A program made the translations under genes and the position numbers. Positions 11,101 to 26,100 of a stretch of DNA of 60,000 bases are shown here, piece after piece. The DNA is taken from positions 364,500-424,499 of the forward strand of contig NMRA01000108.1 of NCBI GenBank assembly GCA_002633005.1, read 5' to 3'. Numbering within the stretch: position 1 is the stretch's first letter; every line of letters starts with the position of its first letter. Below the pieces are notes generated by a model, which saw only the letters and a program-made list of their open reading frames with translations, did not search any database and had not been told where the DNA came from. Origin of the DNA: Phoronis australis. Taxonomy: Eukaryota; Phoronida; Phoronidae.

Positions 11101-14100
11101 TTTGGAAATGAGTTAAGAGAAATTATCAGTTCTCAGCTGGAGCTGAATCTTTTAAGCTAAAAGAGATTATATTTTAATTGAGTAGGAAACAACTGTCTCC
11201 TAATATGACCTACAGTTTTCTGAGAACCATTTTATCGAAGGTAGCTAAAACAGCTGTATCTTGAATTTTTTGGTTCAAGCGATTCATTGATGTGGTCTAC
11301 GAAAGTGAGCTTTCAACTTTGATGTGAACTGCAATCATGTTTATGTCAGTATCAAAGTTTCACAGTATCGCCCTTGCAAGATCATGCCTACAACCATCTT
11401 AGCTATGACCGGACTTACGGACCGCAGAGTTGTGGGTTAGTGAGGATGCACTAGATTTCTTTTTTTATCAAGTAATAAAGGTCATGTGTTGTCTACCGTA
11501 GATATCACAACTACGATATTCCATTCAGAATATTGACAAGGAAAACGCCAACAAACTGTCTAAATATGAAGGTGAAGTGACAGAACTGAGAAAACAGGTA
11601 AATTGTCTTGTTCTTTTTTTACATGTGTTCTTTTTTAAAGGAAATCTCTGTTGTGACCTAGTCAATATTGATAACAACAATGCCTCTTAAACAGTGATCT
11701 TCACTACACTACAACGGTACTCACAAAAATAATAAGACAACATGACCTGTGATTCCCCATGTGACACCTAACCCCATGCAGAATTTCCTGTCGCGACAAC
11801 TAAGTGCAAGCATGATTCTTACTACGACAAAATCTCAGACTGTATTTGGTAAAACTGAGGTTTTTGAATTTTCAAAGGCCTTTAACTTTATTGAGAATGC
11901 CACCAGCCGCCCAAAACATTGTCTAATGGTTGCTACAGTGGGAATCTTGAAAAGATAAAGCATTAATTACTCTGGTTCTATTTATGATTTTTAAAACAAA
12001 AGAGAAAATATAGTCATATTGTCATTTCTGTGCCATGTTGAGACCCAAAACAGAATTATTTTTTGGTGTGGGACTTTCATCTATTCTGCACACCTGTTCA
12101 TGCTGTATCTATTGCAACTGCTCGAGTAGTTTGCAAGGTTTCCATTAGATGGCGCATGACTAACAATCATAGTGACATCACATTCACTATAATACAGGTT
12201 TGTACTCACCTTCACCCAAGTAGAGAGGAGTTAAAAATCTGTCTGCAGGATTGAAATCCTCATTCTCTTGTGTTATTCACCTATTGAAATTTGTTGGTTT
12301 TTTTGTTTCTTTCTATGTTTGCACACTACAGATCGCAATACTTATTGGATCAGTGTGAAATTTATACACAACATGGTAGAGAGGAGTTTATCTGTCTGCC
12401 TGATTCAATTCCTCATTCTGTGGTGTTATTCACCCATAAGTAGAGAAGAGTTTAATCCAGCAACGAGATTAAAATCCCCATTCTCTTGTTTTATTCACCC
12501 AAGTAGAGAGGATTTAAATCCAACTGCAGTATTCAAATCTCCATTCTCTAGCGTTACAGGGAAGTGCTTAACCACAGCATCACTGGCTTAATCTTAATAT
12601 AATGTGCTTTGTTTAAGGGAAGCAAATGTTTTGAATGTTACCTTTACTAGAAATGTGAATCTTTGGTTATCTTTGAAAGACTTAATGTGAGAGCAACAGA
12701 AAAGCGATGTTAGTGGTTTGGATAAAGACTAAGACTATGTTGTGTGCGTTCACTTCCTTGAAACAAACATGTACACTGTCCTCTGCCTTGGGTGGATTCT
12801 GGGTCATTTAACATATGTTTGGGTTTTTATCCATCAGTCAAGTTAAGGAATGCTTATTGTTTTGAATAACTCATACCGGAATATTTTTGTGACGCTTATT
12901 ACTTGTAATGCAGTGTCATTATAGTTCATAAAGCTGAAGAAATGTATGTAGGCCTTTGTGAGATTGTTGTTAAATATGTTAAAAATCACACTTTGTCATA
13001 TTTCCTTTAAAAATTGCAATGAAACACAAAAGAGACAAGAGTGAATTCTTGTTAATTTTGGACAAAATAATTACCAAAATTGCCTTTTTTGCACTTTCGA
13101 GGGCTTGTGAATGCACATAATTTTTCAAAATTTTGATGGTCGCTGTGGTACGCAACTTGACTGTGGATTTGTATTCTATTTAGTGCTACTTCATAATATA
13201 AAAAAAATAATTGCAGGCGGTCTGATACACGTTGTATCAGACGTGCGCAGGCCTCACATGTGGGCCCATTGCACTGATCACCTGGAAATATTTTTATGCT
13301 TTATTGATATATGGTTAAAACTGAGCTGAGGAGCTAGAAACCTGGCTCAAGGGTTTAGCAGTGTGACCTGGTGGGACTTGAACCCACGACCTCGAGTAAA
13401 GAAAGCGGGCATTTATCAACCAGGCCACACTGCTACTTAATGTAGTATGGAAAAATGATCAAATGACGTTACACTTGTCGGCGATATTGTGTCCTAAATT
13501 GGAAATATTTTATACATTTAACAGTAGTCCAAAAATGATTACAACACAATGCCAATCTAGTTGATAAACCTTAAGAAATGTCACATGAAGGCACTGTTGA
13601 TACGTCTAAATTTACAAATCAAAATATTAAATAATTTCTGGAGTTACTGTATACTAATGATAACGTAGCGTGCCCATCTCGGAGACTTCTACAAACCGTC
13701 TGAAGCCGAAGTGCTGGCGTGTCGGCATCGGCGGGGATTGTTATCATGTGGGTTGTGACATAATTTCTTCTTCCACACAGCTGATAGGTTATGTCCCAGT
13801 CCTCCGTGTTATCATTAGTATAAAGGAAATTGCTTTATTTTTGTTTTGCATTATGCCACAACTGGATGAGTAACATACGTTCCACTATTGTTTAAATTTT
13901 TGTTATAACGCTGTTACAGTTGATCAATCTGAAGAAATGTTATGAAAAACTGCAACGAAAACACAAACGAGACTACACTAAACTGGAGCAGAACAACTCA
14001 CAGAGCGAGACCGCGCTTCATGATAGCATGGCAGAGGTTCAAAGGTTAAATGACAAAGTTGAGGTAAATATCACCAGTGACCGTATGATGCCAAGTCAAG

Positions 14101-17100
14101 ATGATGGTACAAATGTTCAAAAATAAAAATTTGGTGGTGTTCAACGTTTACAACTTGTGTATGACATGTTGCGATGTTGTTTGAATAAAATTTTTAACTG
14201 CACGTTACATCTTAGCCAAGAAATATGGTGTTCAATCTGCGTAGAAATCTTGTGTAATCTTGCATTAGAAGCTCAACCCACTTCATGGCATGTTGTATAG
14301 AAATGGGCAAGAACCATAAGGAGCTTATTTATCAGGAAAACTGATCTTAAGTCCTTTTGTTAGGAGTAGATCTTAATTAAGGCATTAGCAAAGACTTCAC
14401 AACAGTAAAACACTGGCTAAAGTAAGTAGATTTTTTAATAAAAAGTAAGGTTAGAATCATTTCACCCAAAGAAATATGATAACGTTAGTCAAAATAGATG
14501 TGTAAGTTTTCACTTCTGTTGTATTTGTTCATGAGTGATTTTAGTATTTCTTTGAACTATGGTGTGTGATTGGCTTGCAAGTTGTGGTACAGGACAGAGG
14601 AGTGTGGGAGCATTTGACTGATTAATATTTGGATTTAGTCACGATTTGAAAACAGTTGTCGTCTGGAGTTGAAACCAAACGACAGGTTTTTGCACTGGAA
14701 TATCATCATTCATTATTTATTTTGGATGCTTTAAGCATTTTGTAAAATCATTTTGATAGGCCTTTAGCCTGATATAAGGGTTTGTTGTTTATCTGTGCTC
14801 CACTTTTCCTTTTCATTTTGCATGCTACATGTGCAGAGGTAAGAACACGTGAGTTACTATAAGTATGTGCTTGTTGGCATGGACTGCCAAAAAAGACTAC
14901 ATCCACAGATAGAGGGCGCTCACAAATATCTGTAAAGTAAGAATATTTAATGTAAATTGTCAATCCAACAGCAGGTTGAGGTTTGAAATGTAATACATTA
15001 TGTTGTTTGGGTAATGAGGCTCCAACTGGTATAGTAAAGCCTTGTCAACCAGATCATTAGGCTTCATTACTTCAGCTAAAGCACAATTAAAAGCCACTGA
15101 ATCCTGTTTTGATGATTTCAACCAATAATTGTTTATCACCTGTTTATGCATCATGGGCATCAATTTTGAAAGATAAAAGCAGGAATTAACTGTAAACTCA
15201 ATTCTCCCTGTGCCACAGATTGAATATTAATAGTTCTTGCTGGGTGGTCTTTAACCACAGTTGCCGTGTAATTCGCTAAAAGCGTGGGTCACACTTGCCC
15301 GTTTAGCAGACTTTGACAGGAGTTTTGAAATTTTCCTCCAAACTTTGAAGGTCGGTTGCTGAGGTTTACAGAGTATTATTTTGTGTCAGAGAACTGGATG
15401 GGAAAGTCGTTTTTGGCATCTGTTAACAGGCCAAAACCAAGTATTTTTATCCTTTTACGAAAAGAGTGTAGAAATACATCTTGACAGATCTTTAATGAAA
15501 CTTGCTTAGAATGAAGGAATGTTACCGAACTTTAAATAATGTGAACATAGCAGCTAATGGTAGATTTTTTTAAATGTTTATTATGAAATATTCAGTACAA
15601 CAAATATACATACCCGGAAAATGGTAGATATATATAGGAATGTGGTATTTCGACAGGATGTACATGAAAAAATACTGAAGGCTGGCTTTATTTGAGAGGA
15701 TGACAAAAAGGCATGAATAATAATGTTAATGCAGATGGTATCAGATTAAAAAAAGAAAGTTAGTTCTGGTCTTTACCTTGACTAATTTTAAGAACACGGC
15801 GCTCATCGACTAAATAATACAACAAATGTCAAAAGAAAATGCGTCTATTTCAGTCATAATCTCGCGTTTTTTTTTAAAGCTGCACAAAGGCAGTTAATGG
15901 AGAGTAAGCGAGGTTAGAAATGCCACGATTTACTGAGTGATGAGTAAAAAGCAAATCACGCGTCATTTTTGTTCGTCTCGGGTGAGTTTTCTCTTTTGAA
16001 AAGTGGTCAACTAAAAATACCACATTACCGCTTTGATTTTCTGAAAAATACTGGCCGAGATCTACTTTTTTTGGCAACTGTGCTTTTTTGGCCTAACAGT
16101 GTGTTAAGCGGTATTTCAACACCGGTCTCCCATTGAGACACGATGTTAGACTGTTGAAGCAAGTATATGCAGCAACACCGTACTCACTGGTGTAGACCAT
16201 ATCTTCAATTTAGTTCTTCGCTTTTTGTTGCTATAGTAGTTGCTGAGATTGTCATTTTCTGTTTTTCAAACTTAAGGCAAGAAACAAAAGGAAATTCATC
16301 AAATGTTTTGTATGTTAAACCAGTAAAAGTCAAAATGATACTAATTTTTTATGCTTTATTTTAGTTGAGACTCGTGACATGAAGTATCACTTATCCAAAA
16401 GTACAAGTCCAAGACATAAAAAGTCAAAGACTTATTTCCATTAAGATGAGAAACAAAGTGAAAACCGATGAATGACAAAAGACAGTGAGCAGCAAATAAG
16501 AAATTAAAATCAGTTACTAAATAGATAAATGAATATTAATATATATAAAAATAATAATAAATTAATGAAATAGGCTACAAGCTGTCTTGTTACTTCCTGA
16601 TTCGTAAGCTGTGCATTCACATTGTATCCTGTGATGTCATTATCCATTCATGATGTCATTATCCATTCATGATGTCATCATGAGGTCACTGGGTTGTTCC
16701 CTGCATGTGTTGACATCTGCACATCTTGCCAATTCCAGTCCTCGAGTATTTCCAAAATATTTCCCAAAAGAATCTGTTCACAGTGATCTTGTAACCGTCG
16801 AGAATTCATTGATATTGAAATCGCTAGGCCTCAAATCATGGAATTATGCCAATTAATTACCTTACTGTTGTTCACAGCTTTTCCATTTGGTATTCTTGTG
16901 TAGATCCTGTTGAAATGACATCACACTATAGTTTGTGACATCACAGCTAAGAGTTACATCATGACTAGTTATGAAGACTACTGCTGCGCCTATCCCAATC
17001 GCCGGTGCCAAGTCACTATTCGACAACCTCTTAGACAAAATGTGGTATAAATTCTCTTACCATGTGTCTCATATCAGTATTTAAGCTTTCCGGATGTTAA

Positions 17101-20100
17101 CAATCACATAATTGTGGTTACTAACATCTATTTTATATAACTGTAATCTGTTCTGTTTTGTGAATGTTGAATCTGGTAACTTGGCACACTTTTAATTGTA
17201 AACTTGAATGTACTATAGAATTATTAATTTATTCGTTCAGATTAACTCCTGCCCACCACTGAATTTTAACAGTTTCACCTTTTTGTGTTCTGTTTTTCTC
17301 AGCTTAACACTCAACCGAGTTTTATTGCTCTTCATTTAAACACCATGGCCGGAAACCAGGAATGATTGAGGGATGTTTTGGAAAATTGCGTTCTCAGCAC
17401 CAAGTATCCCTGATCACTCGCAATGTCAGTCATTTCTCTGTTGCCTAGTAGGAGTTGAGGAAAGATGTCGCCTATGTGTGCCTGACTTGTGTGGATTCAC
17501 TGTTGTTCCATTGCACTGCTGTACAAATTTTTAAACGTTTTCAGGAATACAAGTCTAAGACGAGGGATTGGAACTCAGAGAGGACGTCGTACTTGTCTCA
17601 AATATCAAATCTGGAGGCTCAGCGGAAAACACTGGCAGAAAAGTGTGAGCTTATCAAGGTAGGGAGGCTGCCATATGGTTGCCTGTTGAGGCGGATATTG
17701 GCCCGAGAGTGCCAAATTTCACTCAAGACTTGACTTAAACGTTGACCAATTGCATGAAGTGTGAACGTTCATCAGGAGCATGCCGTTTTACAAGTCAAAT
17801 CTCTTGATGATGGCGCACTCTTTTGTTATGATCATGACGGGTGTGTAATGTTCATTATGTACTTTGAAGACTGAACATTCACTATGTTTTGACATTTAAC
17901 CAAATTGTCATCATCTTTAAACTCGGCTGCTTTGCGTGTCAGACTCTCAAATTCAACTTCCCAAAAATCAGAAAATGATATATATATAGTCCGTTTTCTT
18001 CTTAAAGCGGGGTACATTTAATCACCAATTTCTGTAGTGCGATGACGTGTCTTTATTCCTAACAAAGTGGTTTCTATAACTGTAGAAAGCTATCTGACGT
18101 GTCAGACAGTCATTATAGTTGTTACAATTTAACAACTGATTATATGCGTGAATTGGTTTTGATCAAAAAATGAAAGTTTGCGGGGTTCTTTCAAATGATG
18201 CTTGTACACGTATTAGATTCTTCACCATAATCAATATAGGCACATCATGTTACCTGAAAGATGTCGGCACCCATTGGGTTTGAAACCCGGGACCTTCTGT
18301 AGTGCGCTGAGTTGTAGCTCCTTCATAAATTCTTTTCAACTGCAAGGATCTGACATACAACTCTAGAATAGTTTGGTAAAGCACTTAATCTACTGTCTGA
18401 TGAGCAAGGCAATCAGAGCTGACACTGACAGAACAACATTTTTTTTATTCACAGACATTTTTGGAAGATCAAACATTGTCGTGTGAATAATTGGAATATT
18501 TCTCAGCACAAGAATGATAATTTGACTGCAGGATATCACAAAGAGCTTATAAAATGTACCATGAGATCCCAATGTTTTGAAAATTATATTGCCATCTTAA
18601 TTACAGGAGTGGGCTGCAGAGGGCATTCAACATTGTCCACCAAATACTTTATCAGCAGCTAGCGTGTTTCATTTTATCACCTCTTCATTGGATCATGGTC
18701 ATGCAGTAACAGACATGATGATCAATTTGAACTGTTCCAGCACCAGTCGCATATTTACAAGACTCAGCTTGATAACAGGCGTGACCTTTTGGACAGCACC
18801 GAGATGACCTTACGGGGTCAGGTCACACAGTTGGAAGGTCAAATACAGAGGGACAAGGACACTATGAATTACCAGGTGAGCCAAATATTTACTAGTAGAT
18901 GCAAGGTAGTGGTCGTAATTGGATGTCATTTTTTATAACCTGCAGTATTTCTCTGATGAATTGATTAATAATCATTAAAAATTGCGCAAAGTAACTTTAT
19001 TGGGATTCTGTTAAGAAAGTGAAATGTCTAAGAAAACAATTGCCAATTGTGGAAAAAGTAGCAATTAACAATAATCAGTCGGTTATTTCATCCTATGCTT
19101 GTTGTGATGCCCATCTTCTTCACTAACTAGACAGTCTTTAATCCTTGCCTAAATGCTTTTCTGACAACTGATTGGAACACTTTCATGCAAAATGTTCTTT
19201 GTTCTGTACCCCAGTAATTCCTAAACTCCATTAAAAATGCAGAAGTGTAATTGAGTTAGTTGATCTATACTAACAATAGGAGTTCAGTCCAGCACAGATG
19301 TATTGCAGGGAATTATTCAAAATTGTCAATCGTATTACTTCTGCAATGTTTTTGAATTGTTGGACAGTGGTTGGAAGTAGATAAGTATTACCCCTACCAA
19401 TTTTGTCACTATTGGTCAATTAGTCACCTCCGCATTGACTGTATTTGATAAGAGCCAGGAGAATAGTAATTAAGTAATTAAGAAATGAGTGAGCAGTATT
19501 ATTAGTCTTCATTCATACCATATGTGATGTGACCAACATTGCGTGTAACTAAGCTAATAATTCTTACTTATACCGTATCAATGCTCTGTTTTATAGCAAC
19601 AGAATCTTATACGTGTAATTAAGAAATATGTCTTCAAGATAAGGAATGGTTAGTAAAAACGAAACCAAAACGTTGACTTTCCCGTTTTAAGTAATTTTTT
19701 GTGTAGCCATATTCTTGCATTAAAGTTACTGTGGAGCTGTTTGTCCCTACGTGGTTGCTGTTGGCAGTTCTTCAATGGTTTGTGACAGTTATTCTTTTTT
19801 CATGGTACACAACATTATATTTCTATTTCTCAGTCTTGCTTTCGCTTTTACCAAGAAAACGATTCTTTTTTAAATGGTGAGTTTTGTGAAATGTTGAACT
19901 TCTTTTCCAGGAGGAGAAAATCAAACAGTTGAAAAAACAATTGCAAGAATGCGAGTCATCGTTACGACAGACGAGGTGCATTAAGGACCGTATACATGAA
20001 GAACTGGAAGAAGTGTCCGCCAATCAAGGGGTAAGTAGCTTAGAGTTGTTGTGTATTCACCTTCCACTAGAAATAATTTTGTTTTAGACTTTTCAGCATT

Positions 20101-23100
20101 GAAATTAGTCTGAACTCTTTCCTTGTGTAATTAAGAGGCAGTTTATGGGCTCGGAAAGAAGGTTGACCTACATTTTGTTGTCGCTCGAAACTCGCATCCG
20201 CAAGTTGGCTTGTCACCGCGTGTTGTTTTATTCGCCGAGCACGGTCTCAGTTTATAACACAGTCATTATTTCAAGCTCAGAAACAACTTCACATCTGAGA
20301 GTGAAACAATTTGGGACCAGTTTTGTAGCGGTAAGCGGTCTATGTCGTTCAAGAGTTAGTCTCTTTGACAGAACACGGACTTGTAAATGCCCTCACTGCA
20401 TCATCATATAGTTAGTAGTTCTAGTGAAGCGTTCAAAGGTGTCTGTACAGATTACAGAGTCATCGTCTTATCAGCCATCTTAAAAAAAGTCATATGTATA
20501 CTGACTCATAGTACGGCTCATCAGTTGATCGATGAGCCTTCAAATTATCTCTCATGACAAATCTGCCTTTTTACCATGATAATTCCAATTCACCTAACTT
20601 GTAGGGACATTATTTGCCAGAATGTCAGCATTTACCGTTGTAGAATGTTTATAAAGACAATTTCACTTTTTTGGCCATATTGTGTACTAAATAGGAAAGA
20701 ATGGCCACACTATGGTGTCATATCTCATGTGTTAATTTCTTGTTACTCTTCTAGAGGGTTGAAGATGAGACGACAAGTTTGAGTCGTGAAGTTAAGTATT
20801 ATCGCGAGTGTTTCCGAACATCAAAGCAGCGGAGTGACGAAATGGAAAAGCAAATGGTCGAACTAAAGCAGAAACTTCGTGAAAAAAGCACACAGTTAAA
20901 GTAAGATATTTTGACTTGTTCCCCAAAGATTCACTGCAGTTTGGAATGGACCCCATCATTTGTTTCAAACTATTTGATACCCATTTCATACGAGGTGTCA
21001 AACAATACATTGAATGAATGAATTGCATTTAATGATACAGTACAAATCAGGATTTACAGAAATTTTGAGTCTTGAATGTATTACATACTTGATATTTTGT
21101 GCATATTTAACTCTGTATCGTTGAACCGTTTCTTATCACTGAAAGGCACAAAAATATTACATTGCTCGAGTTGACAATGTGTTTTAATTGCTTGAAGTTT
21201 ATTGAACACTACATTGGTGGGTAAAAATCACCAGCTTTAAATTTGGGTATTAGTCAGAAATGACACTGGTGATTTTTATTCTAACCTCAGCATTACCACA
21301 ATCAGAGGTGTTAATGTGCCTTTAGTTGCTCTTTGTGGTGCGTTGGAAAATTAAATGAAAACAAATCATTCGATACTAGAAGGGAGATCAGATGTGCCAA
21401 GGTAATAGTTAATATCACCTAAACAATGCTCAATATCCCTTAAAGTACACTTGTGTATCAACTGGGAAGGACTTTTAAATTAAGTTTGTTAGGATCAGTA
21501 ATTTTTGGCAAAAGTATCACAATAGCAATGAGTAGATTTTAAAAACGGCATCGTGATGATGAACGTAGCAATAACTAAAGTATGCTTAACTTTTGTTTTA
21601 TTATCCTAAATTAATATGTTTATGTTTTTCAAGTGAGTACACCTGCTGTCTATGTGTATTATAACACAGAACATATTCAACTTTGAATGCATAATCACAT
21701 CATTTGTTTCAGTAAAATTGATGAGGTGAATGCCCTGCAAGAATCGGAACAAGTCAGGAAGTTGCTCACAGACTTGCAGAATGTGCAGATGAATAATTTG
21801 TAAGTATTACCCCGCCAGCTGAATCGAATTATCGTCATGTTTGAAAGTCAGCAATATTTTGTGAACTGAAGCTGGGCAACAGTGAGGACTACAGGGTATC
21901 ATTACATCGTACACCCACGTGCTTGCATACATCTGCATGTGTGTGCATATATCTGCATGTGCATGCATACATCTGCATGTGCATGTGCTTGCATACATGT
22001 GCATGTGTGCTTGCAGAAATTTGGTCTTGCACTCTGCACAACTGTTTTTGAAAAAGTAAATAAATTAAATCTCGCTTAATTTGCAAAATACAAATTCTCT
22101 GTTAATATACAGTTTTACGTCTAGTTGCTGAGATAATTAGAATGTTACATCATTTCTAGGCTGCGATGTGCAAATAATGACAATCATGCTAATATTTTAT
22201 TCAATCAGTAATTGTGAAGTGAGTACGCAAGACCAAATTTCTGTCTTAAGTCACTTTCATGAAGCAATCCTCTGGTCTTCAAGAATACTAGAGTGAGTGA
22301 AACAATTAATACTTGACTGTTTACTATGCTTCGAGCTCTATTTCTAATGCAGGGGGAGGTCTTTTTTGTGGTAAGGCGTATAAAAGTTTCTGGCGAAACC
22401 ACTTGTCGTCTGCTTTCACATATGTTGTTGTTCTGAGGTAAGACCTTAATTCGGGCAGAGTCTGCTCAAAATCAGTGTCTTCCTTGATAACCACGAGGAT
22501 TCTTGCGATGTCTTTGTTTAACAGGCTCGCGTGTGCTGTTTGGAACTCAAACATTCCCCACTGACTATCTATGAATGCAGGAGACAGTATGACAATCACA
22601 CACTGACTATTACATATGGCTTCTTCTATAGTACTTCCTGTTGGCACTCCAAAGTTAAAGTCACGTTCTCTAAGACAGGTCTGAAATGGGGGATTGTGGG
22701 TCACCTCTAATACTTCAACGATCTCTTCGTTCACCCATTCTGAGTCTGCTTCTGAGAACGACACAAAGACATCGTAAAGTTTCCCCGGCATGTTGATTCT
22801 GTCAAAAGGACGCCAGTTGAGATGAGTAAATAGCAGTAGCTTGATCTCCGTCCTAAATTTCCAGCTGACGACTAGCGCCATTGTGATAAGTGCTGCCACC
22901 ACGGACAAACCTATTGCAAGTGATCTGTAGTTGTAACACACTATGTTTGTTTTCAAGATGGGTTTTTCGTAAATGCCGTTCCTGAAACATCTTGTTTTGT
23001 CTGGGTGCTGTAGTACCGCACTGCGCTTTTTTAACCAGGTTTTGAGCCAGGCGGTCTCGCATGCGCATTTCCACGGATTGTCATAGAGACTCAGCTCTTT

Positions 23101-26100
23101 CAGCTTCAGTGGTATCCAAGATTCCATGCTTTGTGGGAGTGTCTGAAGTTTGTTGTCATTCAACTTCAGAGTGGCCGTATTTATAAGTGAAACCATTGCC
23201 AGCACGGAAATGTCCTCAATCTGATTATTACTCAAATCTAATCCTTGTATTCTAGAAGTGTATCCTGTTCTATTGAATACTGTAATGTTGTTATTACTAA
23301 GGTTCACATAGATCGACCCTTGAGGCATTTTTTCTGGGAGTCGACTCATGTTCCTAAAAGTGCAGTCAACCATTACTATGTGTGTGGTCTGATTCCGATA
23401 ACAGTAACATTTTTCTGGGCAGTTGTCAATGACAATGCAAGTTGACTGTAAATCAAGCGACATCAAAGGCATCCTTAAAAATTGTTGCGGTGTAGCACAA
23501 GTCATGTCGTCTATGCCCTTCCACTGCATCAGTTTGCCGTCGTGTCCTGCTTGCTGGAACTTTTCAATTTCACAGTCACACTGATACTTGTTGTTCACTG
23601 CATTCACAAAGATGCCACTAGAAATTACATAATCATTGTCGTGATAGGGTGGATACTTCAAATGATTATTGTCAAGCCGGATTGTCAGGTGGTTGGGTTC
23701 ATATCTTTCCATCTTTGGACCTTGCTGTAGACCGTAAGTAGTTATTTCGTTCGCCTGTAGTTCTAAGTTTTTGAGTGAAGGCAAGTGTCCAAATGCAGAT
23801 GCTTCAATGCTGTTAATCTTGTTTTTGCTTAAATGTAGAGAGCTTAAGTTTGGTAGGTCAATAAAAGTATTGGTCTTTATAGTTCTTATCTGGTTGTAAG
23901 AAAGGTCTATGATTTGTATACTAACTGACTTAAGGCTGGTGATGTTCTCAATGGACTTTATCCGATTGTCGTACAAATTCAAAAAAACAAGCTTAGTCAT
24001 TAATGGTGTCATGCAAGCTGGCAAGTATTTGATGTTGTTACTGTCCAGGTTGAGATTTTGTAATGATGGTACGTTCTTAAGTAATTCACAAGGAATTTCT
24101 TCCAATTTGTTTGAGTAGCAGAAAAACCCCATCAACTTTGGCATGAGTGCACTGCCCTGTTGCAGAGACACTGGTATGTGTCTCAAGCCATTTCTCAAAA
24201 TGTATAACGTTTCTAGCTGACTTAGTCCTTGAAATTTGATTTCATGAAAGAATGAGTCTCCACCATTCGCTTGAAATTTCAGTAGTCTTAGCTCGGTATT
24301 TTCAGGAAAAATTATGTTTTTGCCTGTATTATTGGAAAGATTGCAAAACGTGATGGAAAATGAGACTGTTCTCTGTAAGAATGTGCCGGTGCTCCATACG
24401 ACTTCTGCATGCTTATTGCTGCAATAAATGTCCAAATTCAAATATTCCATTTCTTGGCAGTTTTCAAGTATCATCCTTGCTTGTTTGTCAACATGAAATC
24501 GATCCTTGATCGAACACGTCACCTCTCTGACCCTGTAAATCTTCGTTTTTGATGTTGGTGATATGAATGTGGTGTTATGTTTGCACACACATTCGGGGGG
24601 ACAGTAGGAGAAGACCCCTGCTAACGGTAGCAAGGCAATGGTGGTTACAACTAAAATGCTTCTCGAATACTTGATCTGAAAAGAAAGACGGAAATCTATA
24701 TTACACCTTTTGTAGAAATAAAAAACATTGTATAAACTGTCTTCTAATGGGCTTGTCCTGTAATACGACAGCATCACTTTCATTCAAAAGGTATTTACCC
24801 AAAATGCAACACATGTATCAAGCACTTGTTTAGCCTCTTCACATTCAAATGTACTAGTCACTATATCGTGTGTATTTATAATGTTGTTTGTTTTTCATCA
24901 TTGCGATACAGGCGTGCTTGTATTACTTCATTTTGAGTTGCATTTTTTGACGCCAAGAAATTGTCTTGGTAAAATAGACGAACTTGAGTGCTAGATGTGC
25001 ATTGCATTGTTCTTCCTGACATTTTGAAAGTAATTGTCATGCAATGTATTTTTCTATCTGCACGAAAGAGGAGAGTTCTATCTGGGATTGGCCAATTCAA
25101 ATGAAGCTTTTTGAAAGTGTCACATTCCATTTTTTGAAAGGTCAAAACTAAGGTTTCTAAAAGTGCTTAGAATTTCCCCTTGTGTTGATTAGTGATTGAC
25201 TTTGTGCAACAGTGAAGTCAGATCCTGTTTATATTTGTTTTACCCACACATCCACATGAGGATGCATACTGCCATCCTCTCCATCCCATTGTCCGGCATC
25301 CACTGATGCATCTCCTAAAGGCCGGGCAGGACCTTCATGGAATTTCACCAGGTGTGCTGAGCACTGTGAAGATCTTGACAGAGAATGTTGACTCTCAGAC
25401 AGATCCAACTATTTCTGAGTCACTTAATGGCAATTCTAAGATTTAACGTTTGCCTCTATAACTGTGGTCTTGTTTGTTGTATCTTTAATTTACTCTCTGG
25501 ATCTTTATCAAATTTGGCAAATATTTTTTGTCAGTGGGACTTGAGCTATTGAAGAACATTTTGTGTGCACTTTCACCTGGAAATTTACTTTTTAAATAAA
25601 GTATTTCTGATTCATAGTTTGAAAAGTTCCCGTGTTTCAAGTTACACATATTCCATAAAAAGCAAAGTTTATATGGAGTAAACTGTCACATATGTTGAGC
25701 ATTAGAGGGTGCTGTTAAAACAGCTTTTACCAATCACAAGCTGTAGTAAGAGACACACTTTTGGTACCCGTGGTAGATGCATACGGAATAGTTCCATGTG
25801 TACTAGAATAAGAAATCTTTGGTTGATAGATAAAAAGTACTATTACTAGAAGTTGTTCTTAAATCTGACCTGTGTTTGTAGGGATAACATACGTCAGGGT
25901 ATTTTTGGCAATGTTTTCAGCGACCTGGATTAATAACCAATTGCTATGGATTTAGTCAGTCAAGTGTAGTGTTGGAACTATGATAATTTGTATAACATTA
26001 TGTTTTGTTCATTTTGAAAAAGTGGTGTCGTGTTGAAAAGACATCTTTTGAGAATAGTTAAATTTAAAAAAGCTGGTTTGCACTAAAATTTATTTTGTTC

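Noticed and set aside
13360-13437. A functional tRNA gene on the minus strand
   Set aside because: It has A- and B-boxes, but no credible anticodon arm, and it is joined to a SINE body found in three copies.
21807-22086. Cys/His/Met-rich ORFs on both strands
   Set aside because: Translations of the TGCATACATCTGCATGTG minisatellite.
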